Source: an uncultured Bacilli bacterium (GTDB lineage Bacteria; Bacillota_I; Bacilli_A; RF39; UBA660). Taken from it: a stretch of DNA of 42,033 nucleotides. Every line of letters begins with the position of its first letter. The stretch's first letter is position 1. This document shows, one piece after another, positions 15,566 through 23,650 of this stretch. Below the pieces are notes generated by a model, which saw only the letters and a list, made by a program, of their open reading frames with translations, was not told the DNA's origin and ran no database searches. The DNA is taken from contig CAKOOU010000005.1 in assembly GCA_934098455.1 (NCBI GenBank), positions 1 through 42,033 of the forward strand, given 5' to 3'. Both the position numbers and the translations under genes were made by a program.

Positions 15566-17356
15566 ATGGAATATAAGAGTAGAAATGATATACCTGAAAA
15601 ATACAAAATAGATTTAAAAGAATTATTTGAAAATGATAAAGAATTCTCAAAAGAAATAGATGAACTATATAAATGTATAGATAAAGTTTCAAAATATAAA
15701 GGAAATGTTTTAAATAATTTATATGATCTATTAGAATTAGATACAAATATATCAAAAAGAATTGAAAGATTATTTATATATGCTCACATAAATAATGATA
15801 TAGACTTAAGCAATGACATATATAATAAATTATATGGCAACGTAATTAAATTAAATAAAAAATATAGTGAATTATCTTCATATATAGTACCAGAATTAAT
15901 GAAATATGAATATATTGATATAGAAAAATTATATAAAAAAGATAGTAGATTATTAGAATATGAAATTGCATTAAAAGATATCTATAGAAAAAAAGAACAC
16001 ATACTAAGTGAAAAAGAAGAAACAATTATCACAAAATTATTAGATATGTTTAATATACCAGAAGATACATTTTCTAAACTAACAGATGTTGACTTAAAAT
16101 TTGGAACAATACAAGATGAAAATAATAAAAAAATAGAAATTAATAATAGCAACTACGCGACATACCTAGAATCAAGTAAAAGGAATGTAAGAAAAAATGC
16201 ATTCAAAACATTATATAAAGGTTATGAAGGTATTATCAATACTAATAGTGAGTTATTAAGTGGAGAAGTTAAATTACATAATTCTATAGCAGAAATTAGA
16301 AAATATAATTCAAGTTTAGAAGCATCATTAGTTAGTAACAACGTTGATAGCAAAGTATATAACATACTAATTAAATCTATTGAGAATAATATAAAAATAA
16401 TTCATAAACAATGGAATATAAGAAAATCAATATTAGGTGTGAATGAATTACATTTATATGATACATATGTTCCTTTAGTACAAGAATATAATAAAAAATA
16501 TACTTTTGATGAAGGAAAAGAAATAATTTTAAAAGCATTAAATCCGCTTGGTAAAGAATATATAGAAATTTTAAAACAAGCCTTTGATAACAGATGGATA
16601 GATGTTTATCCAACTAAGAATAAAAGAATGGGCGGATATTGTACAGCGTGTTATTTAACTCATCCATACGTATTTTTAAATTTTGACGGAAGATTTGATG
16701 AAGTTTCAACCATTGCTCACGAATTAGGACATGCAATCCATTATTATTATGCAATGAAAAATAATTCTTATCAAAATTATAATTATACAATATTTGTTGC
16801 AGAAGTTGCTAGTCAAGTAAATGAGTTATTACTATCTTACTATATGCTAGAAAATGCTAAAGACAAGAAAGAAAGATTATACATATTAGATGAACTAATA
16901 AAGAGATTTAAAGCTAGTGTAGTTAGACAAACTATGTTTAGTGAGTTCGAAAAAAATATACATGAATTTGAACAAAAAGGTGAAGTTCTAACAAAAGATT
17001 TATTATGTAATGAATATTATAATTTAAACAAAAAATATTTTGGAAATAAAATTGTACTAGATGAAGAAATAAAATATGAATGGTCAAGAATTCCACATTT
17101 CTATTATAATTTTTATGTTTACCAATATGCTACTGGATATATAGCAGCAATGAAAATAGCAAAAGATATATATGATAAAAAAATAGATGCTAGAGAAAAT
17201 TATATAAAATTCTTAAAATTAGGATGTACAAAAGACCCTGTAGAATCACTTAAGATTGCAGGAGTTAATCTAACAGAAGAAAAAGTTTATAAAGAAGCAT
17301 TTAAAGAATTTGAAAATATTTTAGATTTATATTTAAAATATCAAAAGGAAGTGTAA
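15566..17356 (+). CDS. pepF: Oligoendopeptidase F (M3B zinc metallopeptidase)
   Basis: A cytoplasmic zinc peptidase that cuts short peptides; 596 residues, typical for the family. The N-terminal helical domain starts SRNDIPEKYKIDLKELFENDKEF. The catalytic motif is IAHELGHAIHYYYA, with His-Glu-x-x-His and the downstream Glu in FVAEVASQVNELLL. YCTACYLTHPYVFLNFDGRFDEVSTIAHE leads into it. The C-terminal YQYATGYIAAMKIAKDI and YIKFLKLGCTKDPVESLKIAGVNL are family hallmarks. It sits between dnaK and dnaJ, and dnaJ starts three bases after its stop, so it is joined to the chaperone cluster. Confidence 0.93.
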   Translation: MEYKSRNDIPEKYKIDLKELFENDKEFSKEIDELYKCIDKVSKYKGNVLNNLYDLLELDTNISKRIERLFIYAHINNDIDLSNDIYNKLYGNVIKLNKKYSELSSYIVPELMKYEYIDIEKLYKKDSRLLEYEIALKDIYRKKEHILSEKEETIITKLLDMFNIPEDTFSKLTDVDLKFGTIQDENNKKIEINNSNYATYLESSKRNVRKNAFKTLYKGYEGIINTNSELLSGEVKLHNSIAEIRKYNSSLEASLVSNNVDSKVYNILIKSIENNIKIIHKQWNIRKSILGVNELHLYDTYVPLVQEYNKKYTFDEGKEIILKALNPLGKEYIEILKQAFDNRWIDVYPTKNKRMGGYCTACYLTHPYVFLNFDGRFDEVSTIAHELGHAIHYYYAMKNNSYQNYNYTIFVAEVASQVNELLLSYYMLENAKDKKERLYILDELIKRFKASVVRQTMFSEFEKNIHEFEQKGEVLTKDLLCNEYYNLNKKYFGNKIVLDEEIKYEWSRIPHFYYNFYVYQYATGYIAAMKIAKDIYDKKIDARENYIKFLKLGCTKDPVESLKIAGVNLTEEKVYKEAFKEFENILDLYLKYQKEV

Positions 17357-17359
17357 AAA

Positions 17360-18484
17360 ATGGCAAAAGATTATTATAAAACTTTAGGTGTAGAAAAAAA
17401 TGCAAGTGATGAAGAAATAAAACGTGCATTTCGTAAACTTGCTAAACAATATCACCCAGATATAAATAAAGAGGAAGGAGCTCAAGAAAAATTTAAAGAA
17501 ATAGGCGAAGCTTATAGTGTACTTTCTGACCCAAATAAACGTAAACAATATGACCAATTTGGTTCTGCTGCGTTTGATGGAAGTGGTGGAGGATTTGGTG
17601 GCTTCTCTTCTGGAGGTTTTTCTGGCTTTGACTTTGGTGATATAGACCTAGGTGATATCTTTGAAACATTTATGGGCGGAGGTTCATCATTTGGTGGAAG
17701 AAGAAAAAGAACTTCAAAAATGCAAACAAAAGGAGAAGACGCACTAGTACATATAAACTTAACATTTGACGAAGCTGTATATGGATGTGAAAAAGAATTT
17801 ACTATAAACGTAAAAGACAAATGTAATAGTTGTAATGGCGCTGGTGGTCATGGTGAAAAAACTTGTCCAAATTGTAATGGTAGAGGAATGATTGTCGAAG
17901 AAAGAAGAACTATTTTAGGAATGATGCAAACACAATCAACTTGTCCAAAGTGTAGTGGAACTGGAACTATATTTGAATCAAATTGCAGTAGTTGTAAGGG
18001 AACTGGTGTAATAAATTCAAAAAAAACACTTAAATTAAGAGTACCACGTGGTGTTGATAATGGTGACCAATTGAGAATGGCTGGAAAAGCATCAAGTGGT
18101 TTAAATGGTGGACCTAATGGCGATGTATACATAGAATTCACAATAAAAGAACATCCAATTTATCAAAGAGATAAAAGTGATATATATATCAAAGTTCCAC
18201 TTACAATAACAGAAGCAATAATGGGATGCAAAAAAACTATTAGAACAATTCAAGGCGAAGTTAAAGTAGATATCCCAGCAGGAACTCAAAATGGTGATAA
18301 AGAAAAATTACGTGGAAAAGGAATTGATGATGAAAAATATGGTAAAAAAGGTGATACATACTTAATTTACAATATTATTATTCCAACTAAATTAGATAGA
18401 AATCAAAAAAAATTAATAAAAGAATTAAATGAAACAGAACTTGATAACGAAGAAACCTTCAAAAAATTCAAACAATACAACTAG
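17360..18484 (+). CDS. dnaJ: Co-chaperone DnaJ (Hsp40)
   Basis: Delivers substrates to DnaK and triggers its ATPase. The protein has 374 residues: a J domain DYYKTLGVEKNASDEEIKRAFRKLAKQYHPDIN with the HPD motif, a Gly/Phe-rich linker (GGGFGGFSSGGFSGFDFGD), then four zinc-binding repeats (CNSCNGAG, CPNCNGRG, CPKCSGTG, CSSCKGTG), and the C-terminal peptide-binding domain. All zinc ligands are present. It starts three bases after pepF with AAGGAAGTG inside the pepF end. No clear terminator follows before the promoter at 18498. Confidence 0.97.
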   Translation: MAKDYYKTLGVEKNASDEEIKRAFRKLAKQYHPDINKEEGAQEKFKEIGEAYSVLSDPNKRKQYDQFGSAAFDGSGGGFGGFSSGGFSGFDFGDIDLGDIFETFMGGGSSFGGRRKRTSKMQTKGEDALVHINLTFDEAVYGCEKEFTINVKDKCNSCNGAGGHGEKTCPNCNGRGMIVEERRTILGMMQTQSTCPKCSGTGTIFESNCSSCKGTGVINSKKTLKLRVPRGVDNGDQLRMAGKASSGLNGGPNGDVYIEFTIKEHPIYQRDKSDIYIKVPLTITEAIMGCKKTIRTIQGEVKVDIPAGTQNGDKEKLRGKGIDDEKYGKKGDTYLIYNIIIPTKLDRNQKKLIKELNETELDNEETFKKFKQYN

Positions 18485-18497
18485 ACCAGATGTAGAT

Positions 18498-18526
18498 TTG
18501 ACAAATACGAACAAAAGTGTTATAAT
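18498..18526 (+). promoter_or_regulatory. Consensus promoter P1
   Basis: TTGACA (18498-18503), 17 bp, TATAAT (18521-18526), also with an extended TG. It is one of the strongest-looking promoters in the window. It drives a leader of about 150 nt before the gene at 18681. Confidence 0.9.
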
Positions 18527-18542
18527 TTATACATCAATGGGG

Positions 18543-18638
18543 GTTGTAAGTTAGAAAATAACAAAAAAATAACTCCATTGTAGGAGTTATTTTAACATAT
18601 TGACAAGATAGTATAAAAATGTTAAAATAACTTACAAC
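18543..18638 (+). promoter_or_regulatory. Two-state leader with exclusive hairpins
   Basis: Three perfect stems are possible. A: AAAATAACTCC (18566-18576) with GGAGTTATTTT (18583-18593), terminator-like with only four T. C: GTTGTAAGTTA (18543-18553) with TAACTTACAAC (18628-18638), enclosing A. B: GTTATTTTAACAT (18586-18598) with ATGTTAAAATAAC (18619-18631), 13 bp. B uses the right arms of both A and C, so A plus C excludes B. This is the layout of an attenuator or riboswitch-like switch. Confidence 0.6.
18600..18628 (+). promoter_or_regulatory. Possible second promoter P2
   Basis: TTGACA (18600-18605), 17 bp, TAAAAT (18623-18628). It is nested in the leader: its -35 is in the loop of stem B and its -10 in the right arm, next to the 11-bp inverted repeat that may instead be an operator. 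Confidence 0.55.
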
Positions 18639-18680
18639 TTCGAGTTAGTACACATAATTCTTAGAAGGGGGAAATGATAT

Positions 18681-20147
18681 ATGTACGAAGAAACAAAAAG
18701 TTCAATTGATTGGAAAGGATTATTTCTAAAAGTAGTAATAGCATTTTTAATAGTAATGATAGCTGTAAAAGGTTATAGTACTTTAAAATCAAATAATACT
18801 ACAAAAACAACAACTACTGAAGCTACAGCAGAATCAAAAAGCTCATCAACATTTACAGAAAACATTGAAAAATTAAAAACAGCAGGAGAAAAATATTTCA
18901 CAGATAATAAAGATAAAATGCCAAAAACAGAAGGTACTACATCTATGGTAACATTAAATGAATTAATAAATGGTGGTTTTATAACTAATTTATCTGATGA
19001 AGATGGTAAAACATGTGATGGAGAAAGTAGTTACGTAACTGCAATTTTAGAAGGAAGTAAAACTAAAATTAAAGCTAATTTAGTTTGTGGTAGTGCTTCA
19101 AGTTATTCATTAGTATATATGGGAGAAAATGACAATAATACTAGTGATACAACAAATACTTCAAGTAGTAATACTTCAAATAGTAAAACAGATTCAGTTT
19201 CATATAGTAAAAGTTCTTCAAATACTTGTACTTCATCTTCATGTAAAGCAAGTGAAGTAAAAATTTCAAATACAGTTTCACAAAAAGTTACTATAAATGG
19301 TAATAGTAATACTAAGAGTTCTAACAATAACAATAGTAGTAAGAACAATTCAAACAGTAATAGTAACAATAATAGTTCATACTCTAAGAAATCATACACT
19401 GTAAGTTTTAATACTAATGGTGGATATCCAAGTAGTTATAAATATCAAACTGTAAGAGAAAACAATACTGCTTATGATCCAGGAAGTGTTAGTAAAGATT
19501 GTTATACTTTTAATGGTTGGTACTTAAATGGACGTAAATATGACTTTAGTACTCCAGTAACACAAAATATAACTTTAGTTGCAAAATTTACTAGAAATAA
19601 TTATTGTTATGATGATTACGATGATGATGATCGTTATGATAATCGTTATGATGATAATTACAGAGGTCAATTAAGAACAGGAACATACACAAGTAAAGTA
19701 TACACTATGGGTTGGGATACTTATGGAAGTGATTTCATTGATATTGAACACCAAATAAAAGTTCCTAGCTACTTAAAAAATAAAGATATAGAAAGTATTA
19801 AAATTGATGATATAGATTTCTATCAATCAATTAATACACAAAGTTTAGCAAAAGAATACAGAACTAATCATAGAAATACATTCTTCTATGAAAAGAATGG
19901 TTGGGAATCAAATGTTAATTCAACTAGTTCACTAGCCACAATAACATCTAGAGCTGTTAATTTTGATTATGATGAAGATGGTTACGTTGATTTTGATGAA
20001 GCTTTATCCAATGGATTTAGAGTAAGATGGTATACAACTTATGTTAATAAACAATGTAGAACACCATTTACAGTTAATGGAGAAACTAATAAGTGTAATT
20101 ATGGTATTGTTTATAAAGTAACATGGAAGTATAGATATTACAGATAA
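18681..20147 (+). CDS. Large membrane-anchored surface protein with InlB repeat and EF-hand loop
   Basis: A protein of 488 residues. A single membrane segment (about 14-30) anchors it with the bulk outside. Residues 58-147 form a pseudopilin-like module (ENIEKLKTAGEKYF, VTLNELINGGFI, DGKTCDG). Residues 148-237 are a Ser/Asn/Thr-rich linker. Residues 238-303 are an InlB B-type beta-grasp repeat (YTVSFNTNGGYP … YTFNGWY … NITLVAKF). An Asp/Tyr/Arg patch follows (310-328), then a C-terminal domain of about 160 residues. That domain contains a textbook EF-hand loop at 429-440 (Asp429, Asp431, Asp433, Gly434, Val436, Asp437, Glu440), suggesting calcium binding. AGAAGGGGG precedes the start. There is no LPXTG motif. 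The function is probably adhesion or envelope contact, by inference. Confidence 0.8.
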   Translation: MYEETKSSIDWKGLFLKVVIAFLIVMIAVKGYSTLKSNNTTKTTTTEATAESKSSSTFTENIEKLKTAGEKYFTDNKDKMPKTEGTTSMVTLNELINGGFITNLSDEDGKTCDGESSYVTAILEGSKTKIKANLVCGSASSYSLVYMGENDNNTSDTTNTSSSNTSNSKTDSVSYSKSSSNTCTSSSCKASEVKISNTVSQKVTINGNSNTKSSNNNNSSKNNSNSNSNNNSSYSKKSYTVSFNTNGGYPSSYKYQTVRENNTAYDPGSVSKDCYTFNGWYLNGRKYDFSTPVTQNITLVAKFTRNNYCYDDYDDDDRYDNRYDDNYRGQLRTGTYTSKVYTMGWDTYGSDFIDIEHQIKVPSYLKNKDIESIKIDDIDFYQSINTQSLAKEYRTNHRNTFFYEKNGWESNVNSTSSLATITSRAVNFDYDEDGYVDFDEALSNGFRVRWYTTYVNKQCRTPFTVNGETNKCNYGIVYKVTWKYRYYR

Positions 20148-20178
20148 AAAAATCAAGTTAATTCTTGATTTTTTTTTT
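20147..20178. terminator. Bidirectional terminator
   Basis: AAAAAATCAAG (20147-20157) pairs with CTTGATTTTTT (20164-20174), with a T run to 20178 on the plus strand and seven T on the minus strand. It separates two convergent envelope genes. Confidence 0.88.
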
Positions 20179-20184
20179 GAACAA

Positions 20185-21294
20185 TTATTTTCTTAATTCA
20201 CTACTCATTCCAGTAACAACGAATGGGTCACTTTCAGTACCAGTTCCAGTTACACTAGTATTTTCACTAATATTTACAACTAATCTCGCCATTCCTGAAT
20301 TACTTGCACCAGTAGAAATAACAGTGTTATTTATTTTGTATACTTGACTTGTGTTATCTTTATTTGCTGTAATAGTCCAATAAGATACTCCTAAATCTGC
20401 TAAATAGTTATAATTACTACAAGCTACAGAACTAGAGTCAACACAATTACTATCTAAACTTGCAATCATATATTCATTTAATTGAAGTAAACCTAAATAT
20501 TGTTTATCTAATCTAGAAGAACATTCTATAGAACCTGAATTGTCGTTATCCAATGTTCCTCTTTTTCCTACACATAGTGAAGTTTCTTTTATATAACCTT
20601 TAGCATCATTTGTAACAACAGTCTCGTTGCTATAAATTTCATCTAAATTATCTTTTATTCTACTATTTATATTATTAACAACATAGTCATTAATACCAGT
20701 TGTTGATGTAGTTACTGAATTATATCTATCATCCCAAGTTACAGGTTCTCTTCTTCCGGCCTCTATAATTCTTATAGTACCATCTTCGTTTATCTTTGTT
20801 ATTCTCCATAATAAACTATCGAACATAAGATAATTATTAACTTTATCTCCCTTAAAATAATAGCTACCACCATTACTATATAATCCATTACCAGATGTAA
20901 CAATATTTTCTAATAATATTTCTTTCAAATTTATTGTCTTATAAGTTTCATTACCAACAGTACAATCCAAACTAGGAGAATACATATAATAATTATTATT
21001 ATTTTCAATAGATATTGTTCCATTACAAGTTGTATCTTTATCCAAAAGTTTATCAACTTGTTTTATAATTCCTTTATTACTTAAATCACCCAATGATAGA
21101 GTAATTACACCATTTTCACTTGGTAACTCATCCCTATGTGATTCATAATAACTTTTCGTATTATTTACAATCTTTGTTTCTAAAGTCTTCGGTGTAATCT
21201 TAGAAGAACAAGAAGAAATAATAATCAATACTACAAAAAATATAACAAATACTCCTAACACTATATAAATAATTTTCTTTAATTTTTCATCCAT
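20185..21294 (-). CDS. Membrane-anchored extracellular protein with pseudopilin-like module
   Basis: A protein of 369 residues from the ATG at 21294, chosen because AGGAGTGA is 7 nt away; a TTG just upstream is less likely. One hydrophobic segment (about 6-27) ends in ISSCSS, so a lipoprotein cannot be excluded, though the lipobox is poor. Residues about 38-115 repeat the module seen at 18681: TLETKIVNNTKSYYESHRDELP, ITLSLGDLSNKGIIKQ, KDTTCNG. The rest contains NYLMFDSLLWRITKINEDGTIRII, followed by cysteine pairs (ETSLCVGKRG … IECSSR; NCVDSSSVACSNY), and ends in GTGTESDPFVV. This LWRI-type extracellular domain is common in uncultured Firmicutes. Function unknown. Confidence 0.78.
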   Translation of the reverse strand: MDEKLKKIIYIVLGVFVIFFVVLIIISSCSSKITPKTLETKIVNNTKSYYESHRDELPSENGVITLSLGDLSNKGIIKQVDKLLDKDTTCNGTISIENNNNYYMYSPSLDCTVGNETYKTINLKEILLENIVTSGNGLYSNGGSYYFKGDKVNNYLMFDSLLWRITKINEDGTIRIIEAGRREPVTWDDRYNSVTTSTTGINDYVVNNINSRIKDNLDEIYSNETVVTNDAKGYIKETSLCVGKRGTLDNDNSGSIECSSRLDKQYLGLLQLNEYMIASLDSNCVDSSSVACSNYNYLADLGVSYWTITANKDNTSQVYKINNTVISTGASNSGMARLVVNISENTSVTGTGTESDPFVVTGMSSELRK

Positions 21295-21409
21295 CAAATC
21301 ACTCCTAAAAAGAGTATATCATGCTTATTTTTTTATTTCAATTAATACTTATATTTTTCTTTTAAATTTATATAAATTGTGTTATCATTTTAATAGGAGT
21401 GATATAAAA

Positions 21410-22480
21410 ATGGATGATAAAAAAATAAAAATGCCAAAAACTAAAAAACAAAAATTAAAACTTAAACATAAAAAATTATTTATAATTGCAGGAGTATTAT
21501 TAATATTATTAATAGTTTTAGTAGCTGTTACTAATAAGCCAAAAAAGGTAGAAACTACTAAAAAACAAAAAAAAGAAAAAATAGAAAGTAAAATTAAAAT
21601 AGTTGATGTTAATTCTACTTCAAGACCATTTGCTGTAATGATAAATAACGTAGGTGTTGCAAGACCATTACAAAGTGGTTTACAAGATGCATATATAATG
21701 TATGAAATGATTGTTGAAGGTGGAATTACAAGATATTTAGCATTATTTTTAGATACAAATACTGAAAGAATTGGCTCAATAAGAAGTGCGAGACACTATT
21801 ATTTAGATTATGCACTAGAAAATGATGCATTTTATGTACATCACGGACAAAGTCCACAAGCACAAAGTGATTTTTCAGCATTAAACGTTGACAGAATTGT
21901 TGTTGATAATTCTAAAACCGGTTGGAGAGACAAAACTTTAGGTGTTGCAAGTGAACATACATTATTTACAAGTATAGAAAAATTAAAAAATGGTATAGGA
22001 AATAAAAGAACAGAACGAAAAAAAGATTTACTATTAAATTACTCTGCAGATGAAATTAATCTAAATAATAATGAAAATAGTTTAGTTGCTAACACAGTTG
22101 TAATACCATATTCAGGATATAGTACAACATCATATAAATATAATAATGAAGAAAAAGTATACTATAGATATGTAAACGACCAAGAACACGTAGATTATGT
22201 AACAAAAAAACAATATAATTTCAAAAATATCATAACTTATAAAGTTAGAAATTATACTTTAGACGATGCAGAAGGAAAAGGACGTCAAGGCATAGACAAC
22301 ATTGGTAATGGAGAAGGCTATTACATCACTAACGGATATGCTACAAAAATTAATTGGAAAAAAGAGTGTAGAGAATGTCAAACAGAATACACATACCCAG
22401 ATGGAAAAGAAATAGTTGTAAATGACGGCAATACATTTATACAAATTCAACCATCTGATAGAGAATTAACTATAGAATAA
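21410..22480 (+). CDS. YerB-like DUF3048 extracellular protein
   Basis: A protein of 356 residues from the ATG at 21410, with AGGAGTGAT at 21395. The cytoplasmic N-terminus is very basic, and a single membrane segment (about 23-40) is followed by a Lys-rich spacer. The extracellular domain reads SRPFAVMINNVGVARPLQSGLQDAYIMYEMIVEGGITRYLALFLD, RIGSIRSARHYYLDYALENDAFYVHHGQSPQA, and later NTFIQIQP. These are hallmarks of the DUF3048/YerB family, whose members are exported proteins of unknown function. It is divergent from the minus-strand envelope gene, and a small membrane protein follows 12 bases later. Confidence 0.88.
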   Translation: MDDKKIKMPKTKKQKLKLKHKKLFIIAGVLLILLIVLVAVTNKPKKVETTKKQKKEKIESKIKIVDVNSTSRPFAVMINNVGVARPLQSGLQDAYIMYEMIVEGGITRYLALFLDTNTERIGSIRSARHYYLDYALENDAFYVHHGQSPQAQSDFSALNVDRIVVDNSKTGWRDKTLGVASEHTLFTSIEKLKNGIGNKRTERKKDLLLNYSADEINLNNNENSLVANTVVIPYSGYSTTSYKYNNEEKVYYRYVNDQEHVDYVTKKQYNFKNIITYKVRNYTLDDAEGKGRQGIDNIGNGEGYYITNGYATKINWKKECRECQTEYTYPDGKEIVVNDGNTFIQIQPSDRELTIE

Positions 22481-22492
22481 TGGGGATTTGAT

Positions 22493-22750
22493 ATGCAAAC
22501 GATACTAGAAAATTATTTAGTTATAATATTAATTGGATTATTTCTTATTTTTGCTCTAATTGGTTATTTAGTTGACTTATTAAAAAATAATAAAACTGAA
22601 AATGAAAATAACAATATACCAAACAACATCACACCCATAGAAATAACTAAAATTGATGAAAAAAAAGATGAAAATGTTGTAGAGAATAATACAGAAAATA
22701 ATATAGATAACAAAGATGAATTATTAGAAAATTATAATGAAGATAAATAA
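22493..22750 (+). CDS. Small single-pass membrane protein (85 aa)
   Basis: Not recognised. An N-terminal membrane helix (LVIILIGLFLIFALIGYLVDLL, about 8-29) is followed by a highly acidic, Asn-rich tail with no apparent fold. It starts 12 bases after the YerB-like gene and shares its transcript. The layout resembles small assembly or scaffold membrane proteins, but there is no sequence basis for a function. Confidence 0.65.
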   Translation: MQTILENYLVIILIGLFLIFALIGYLVDLLKNNKTENENNNIPNNITPIEITKIDEKKDENVVENNTENNIDNKDELLENYNEDK

Positions 22751-22805
22751 GTGTAAACTAAAGTATTTATCTTTTTAATAGATAGATTAATTAAAAATAA
22801 TTTGA

Positions 22806-22811
22806 TATAAT
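22806..22811 (+). promoter_or_regulatory. Extended -10 promoter of cdaA
   Basis: TGA-TATAAT, 27 bp before cdaA, with a poor -35 (TAGATT at 22783). Confidence 0.45.
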
Positions 22812-22837
22812 AAAATATATTGTAGAGGAGTGATAGA

Positions 22838-23650
22838 ATGACATTAACTTCAATATGGAGTGTAGTGACAAAAATAATAGATATTTGTCTTGTATGGATT
22901 ATGTTTTATTTTATTTTTAAAAATATTAAAAATAATGTAAAAATGGTATTAATATTTAAAGGAGTATTAATAATAATTCTTATTAAAATATTAAGTAATA
23001 TATTAAATTTATATACAGTAGGATTACTACTAGAATACGTTTTATCTTGGGGACCAATTGCATTAATTGTAATTTTCCAACCTGAAATTAGAAATGTATT
23101 AGAAAGCATTGGAAGAAGTCAACTTTTAGGTAGACATAAAGTCTTAACAGTTGATGAAAGAGAAAAAATAGTTTTCGAATTAATGACTGCAATTGAATAC
23201 TTAAAAAAGAATAGAATAGGAGCATTAATTGTTTTAGAAAGAAATATGTCATTACAAGAATACATAGAACCGGCAAACAAAATATATTCTGATATAACTG
23301 CACCATTATTAGACGCAATTTTCCTACCTCCAAACCCACTTCATGATGGTGGTGTAATAATTCAAGGAGATAGATTAACATGCGCAGGAGCAGTATTTAA
23401 AACAAGTATGAATCCAAATGTTAATAAAAAACTTGGAACAAGACATAGAGCAGCATTAGGCGTTGCTGAAGAAACAGATGCAATTGCATTAGTAGTTTCA
23501 GAAGAAACAGGTAGAATTTCTATTGCAGTAGATAATCATTTATATTACAATTTAACTCTAGAAGAATTCAAAATGAAATTATTAAATGAACTTAAACCAA
23601 AAGCAGAAGTATTCTATGATGCTGATGAGGAGGATGATATAAATGAATAA
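22838..23650 (+). CDS. cdaA: Diadenylate cyclase CdaA (c-di-AMP synthase)
   Basis: Makes cyclic di-AMP from two ATP at the membrane, a signal for potassium and turgor control and cell-wall balance. It has 270 residues. Three N-terminal membrane helices (about 10-30, 38-56, 60-80) are followed by the DAC domain with AIEYLKKNRIGALIVLER, DAIFLPPNPLHDGGVIIQGDRL and LGTRHRAALG. The RHR motif is intact. The canonical DGA triplet reads DGG here, a small change in the nucleotide-binding loop. A ribosome site GAGGAGTGATAGA precedes the ATG. It overlaps cdaR by eight bases, as in most Firmicutes. Confidence 0.94.
   Translation: MTLTSIWSVVTKIIDICLVWIMFYFIFKNIKNNVKMVLIFKGVLIIILIKILSNILNLYTVGLLLEYVLSWGPIALIVIFQPEIRNVLESIGRSQLLGRHKVLTVDEREKIVFELMTAIEYLKKNRIGALIVLERNMSLQEYIEPANKIYSDITAPLLDAIFLPPNPLHDGGVIIQGDRLTCAGAVFKTSMNPNVNKKLGTRHRAALGVAEETDAIALVVSEETGRISIAVDNHLYYNLTLEEFKMKLLNELKPKAEVFYDADEEDDINE

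Noticed and set aside
18537..18554. Leader peptide MGVVS after P1
   Set aside because: There is no ribosome site and no run of regulatory codons. The bases are better explained as the left arm of stem C.
20165..20347. Small plus-strand frame opposite the end of the minus-strand envelope gene
   Set aside because: It starts inside the bidirectional terminator and only mirrors coding sequence.
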